Of a DNA stretch of 14,395 nucleotides, positions 14,372 to 14,395 are shown piece by piece (positions within the stretch are counted from its first letter, which is position 1; every line of letters starts with the position of its first letter). The notes under the pieces are model-generated. The model saw only the letters and a program-made list of their open reading frames with translations, was not told the DNA's origin and searched no databases. Source of the DNA: an uncultured Amaricoccus sp. (GTDB lineage Bacteria > Pseudomonadota > Alphaproteobacteria > Rhodobacterales > Rhodobacteraceae); NCBI RefSeq assembly GCF_937858865.1, contig NZ_CALLYO010000430.1, forward strand, positions 1 through 14,395, written 5' to 3'. A program made the translations under genes and the position numbers.

Positions 14372-14395
14372 GCGGACCCGCGGCCGTTCAAGCCG

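Overview
The window reads as chromosomal DNA of a high-GC (roughly 70% by eye) alphaproteobacterium. The evidence is a MipZ-type division ATPase, a Phasin_2-type granule protein pointing to polyhydroxyalkanoate storage, a ClpS with the alphaproteobacterial look, a SufT/DUF59 protein, and strong G/C preference at third codon positions. That codon bias also opens very long spurious reading frames on the strand opposite the real genes. I cannot name the genus.

Layout from left to right. Positions 1-2291 (minus) hold the N-terminal 763 codons of a large autotransporter adhesin; its C-terminal barrel lies beyond the left edge. A run of minus-strand housekeeping genes follows, transcribed from right to left: clpS (5387-5079), an RsmC-type rRNA methyltransferase (5061-4030), a 130-residue protein of unknown function (3996-3604) and dapE (3545-2409). 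Short gaps suggest one transcription unit led by clpS. Right of clpS lies a separate minus-strand phasin gene (6106-5618) with its own promoter and a clear intrinsic terminator. Divergent from it is a plus-strand penicillin-binding-type D-alanyl-D-alanine carboxypeptidase with a C-terminal SPOR domain (6356-7819). It converges with mipZ (8631-7828, minus) across only 8 bases.

The right half holds lon (11211-8803, minus), with a strong terminator and a heat-shock-like promoter, then a GFA-family zinc protein (11961-11509) and a VOC/glyoxalase-fold protein (12476-12045), both minus, and tgt (13793-12663, minus). Divergent from tgt is sufT (14006-14371, plus) with its own promoter.

Functionally the window mixes protein quality control (ClpS, Lon), translation-related RNA modification (RsmC-like, Tgt), cell wall and division (DD-carboxypeptidase with SPOR, MipZ, and DapE supplying diaminopimelate), carbon storage (phasin), Fe-S cluster assembly (SufT), possible carbonyl or small-molecule stress functions (GFA, VOC) and a surface adhesin. 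I see no tRNA, rRNA, CRISPR array, insertion sequence, prophage or recognisable defence system. I did not find a convincing undescribed multi-gene system. The best leads are the unknown 130-residue protein, paired TGC-rich boxes around the phasin promoter, an inverted repeat over the adhesin's likely -10 element, a hairpin-spaced ribosome binding site at the clpS/rsmC junction, and competing hairpins in the tgt leader.
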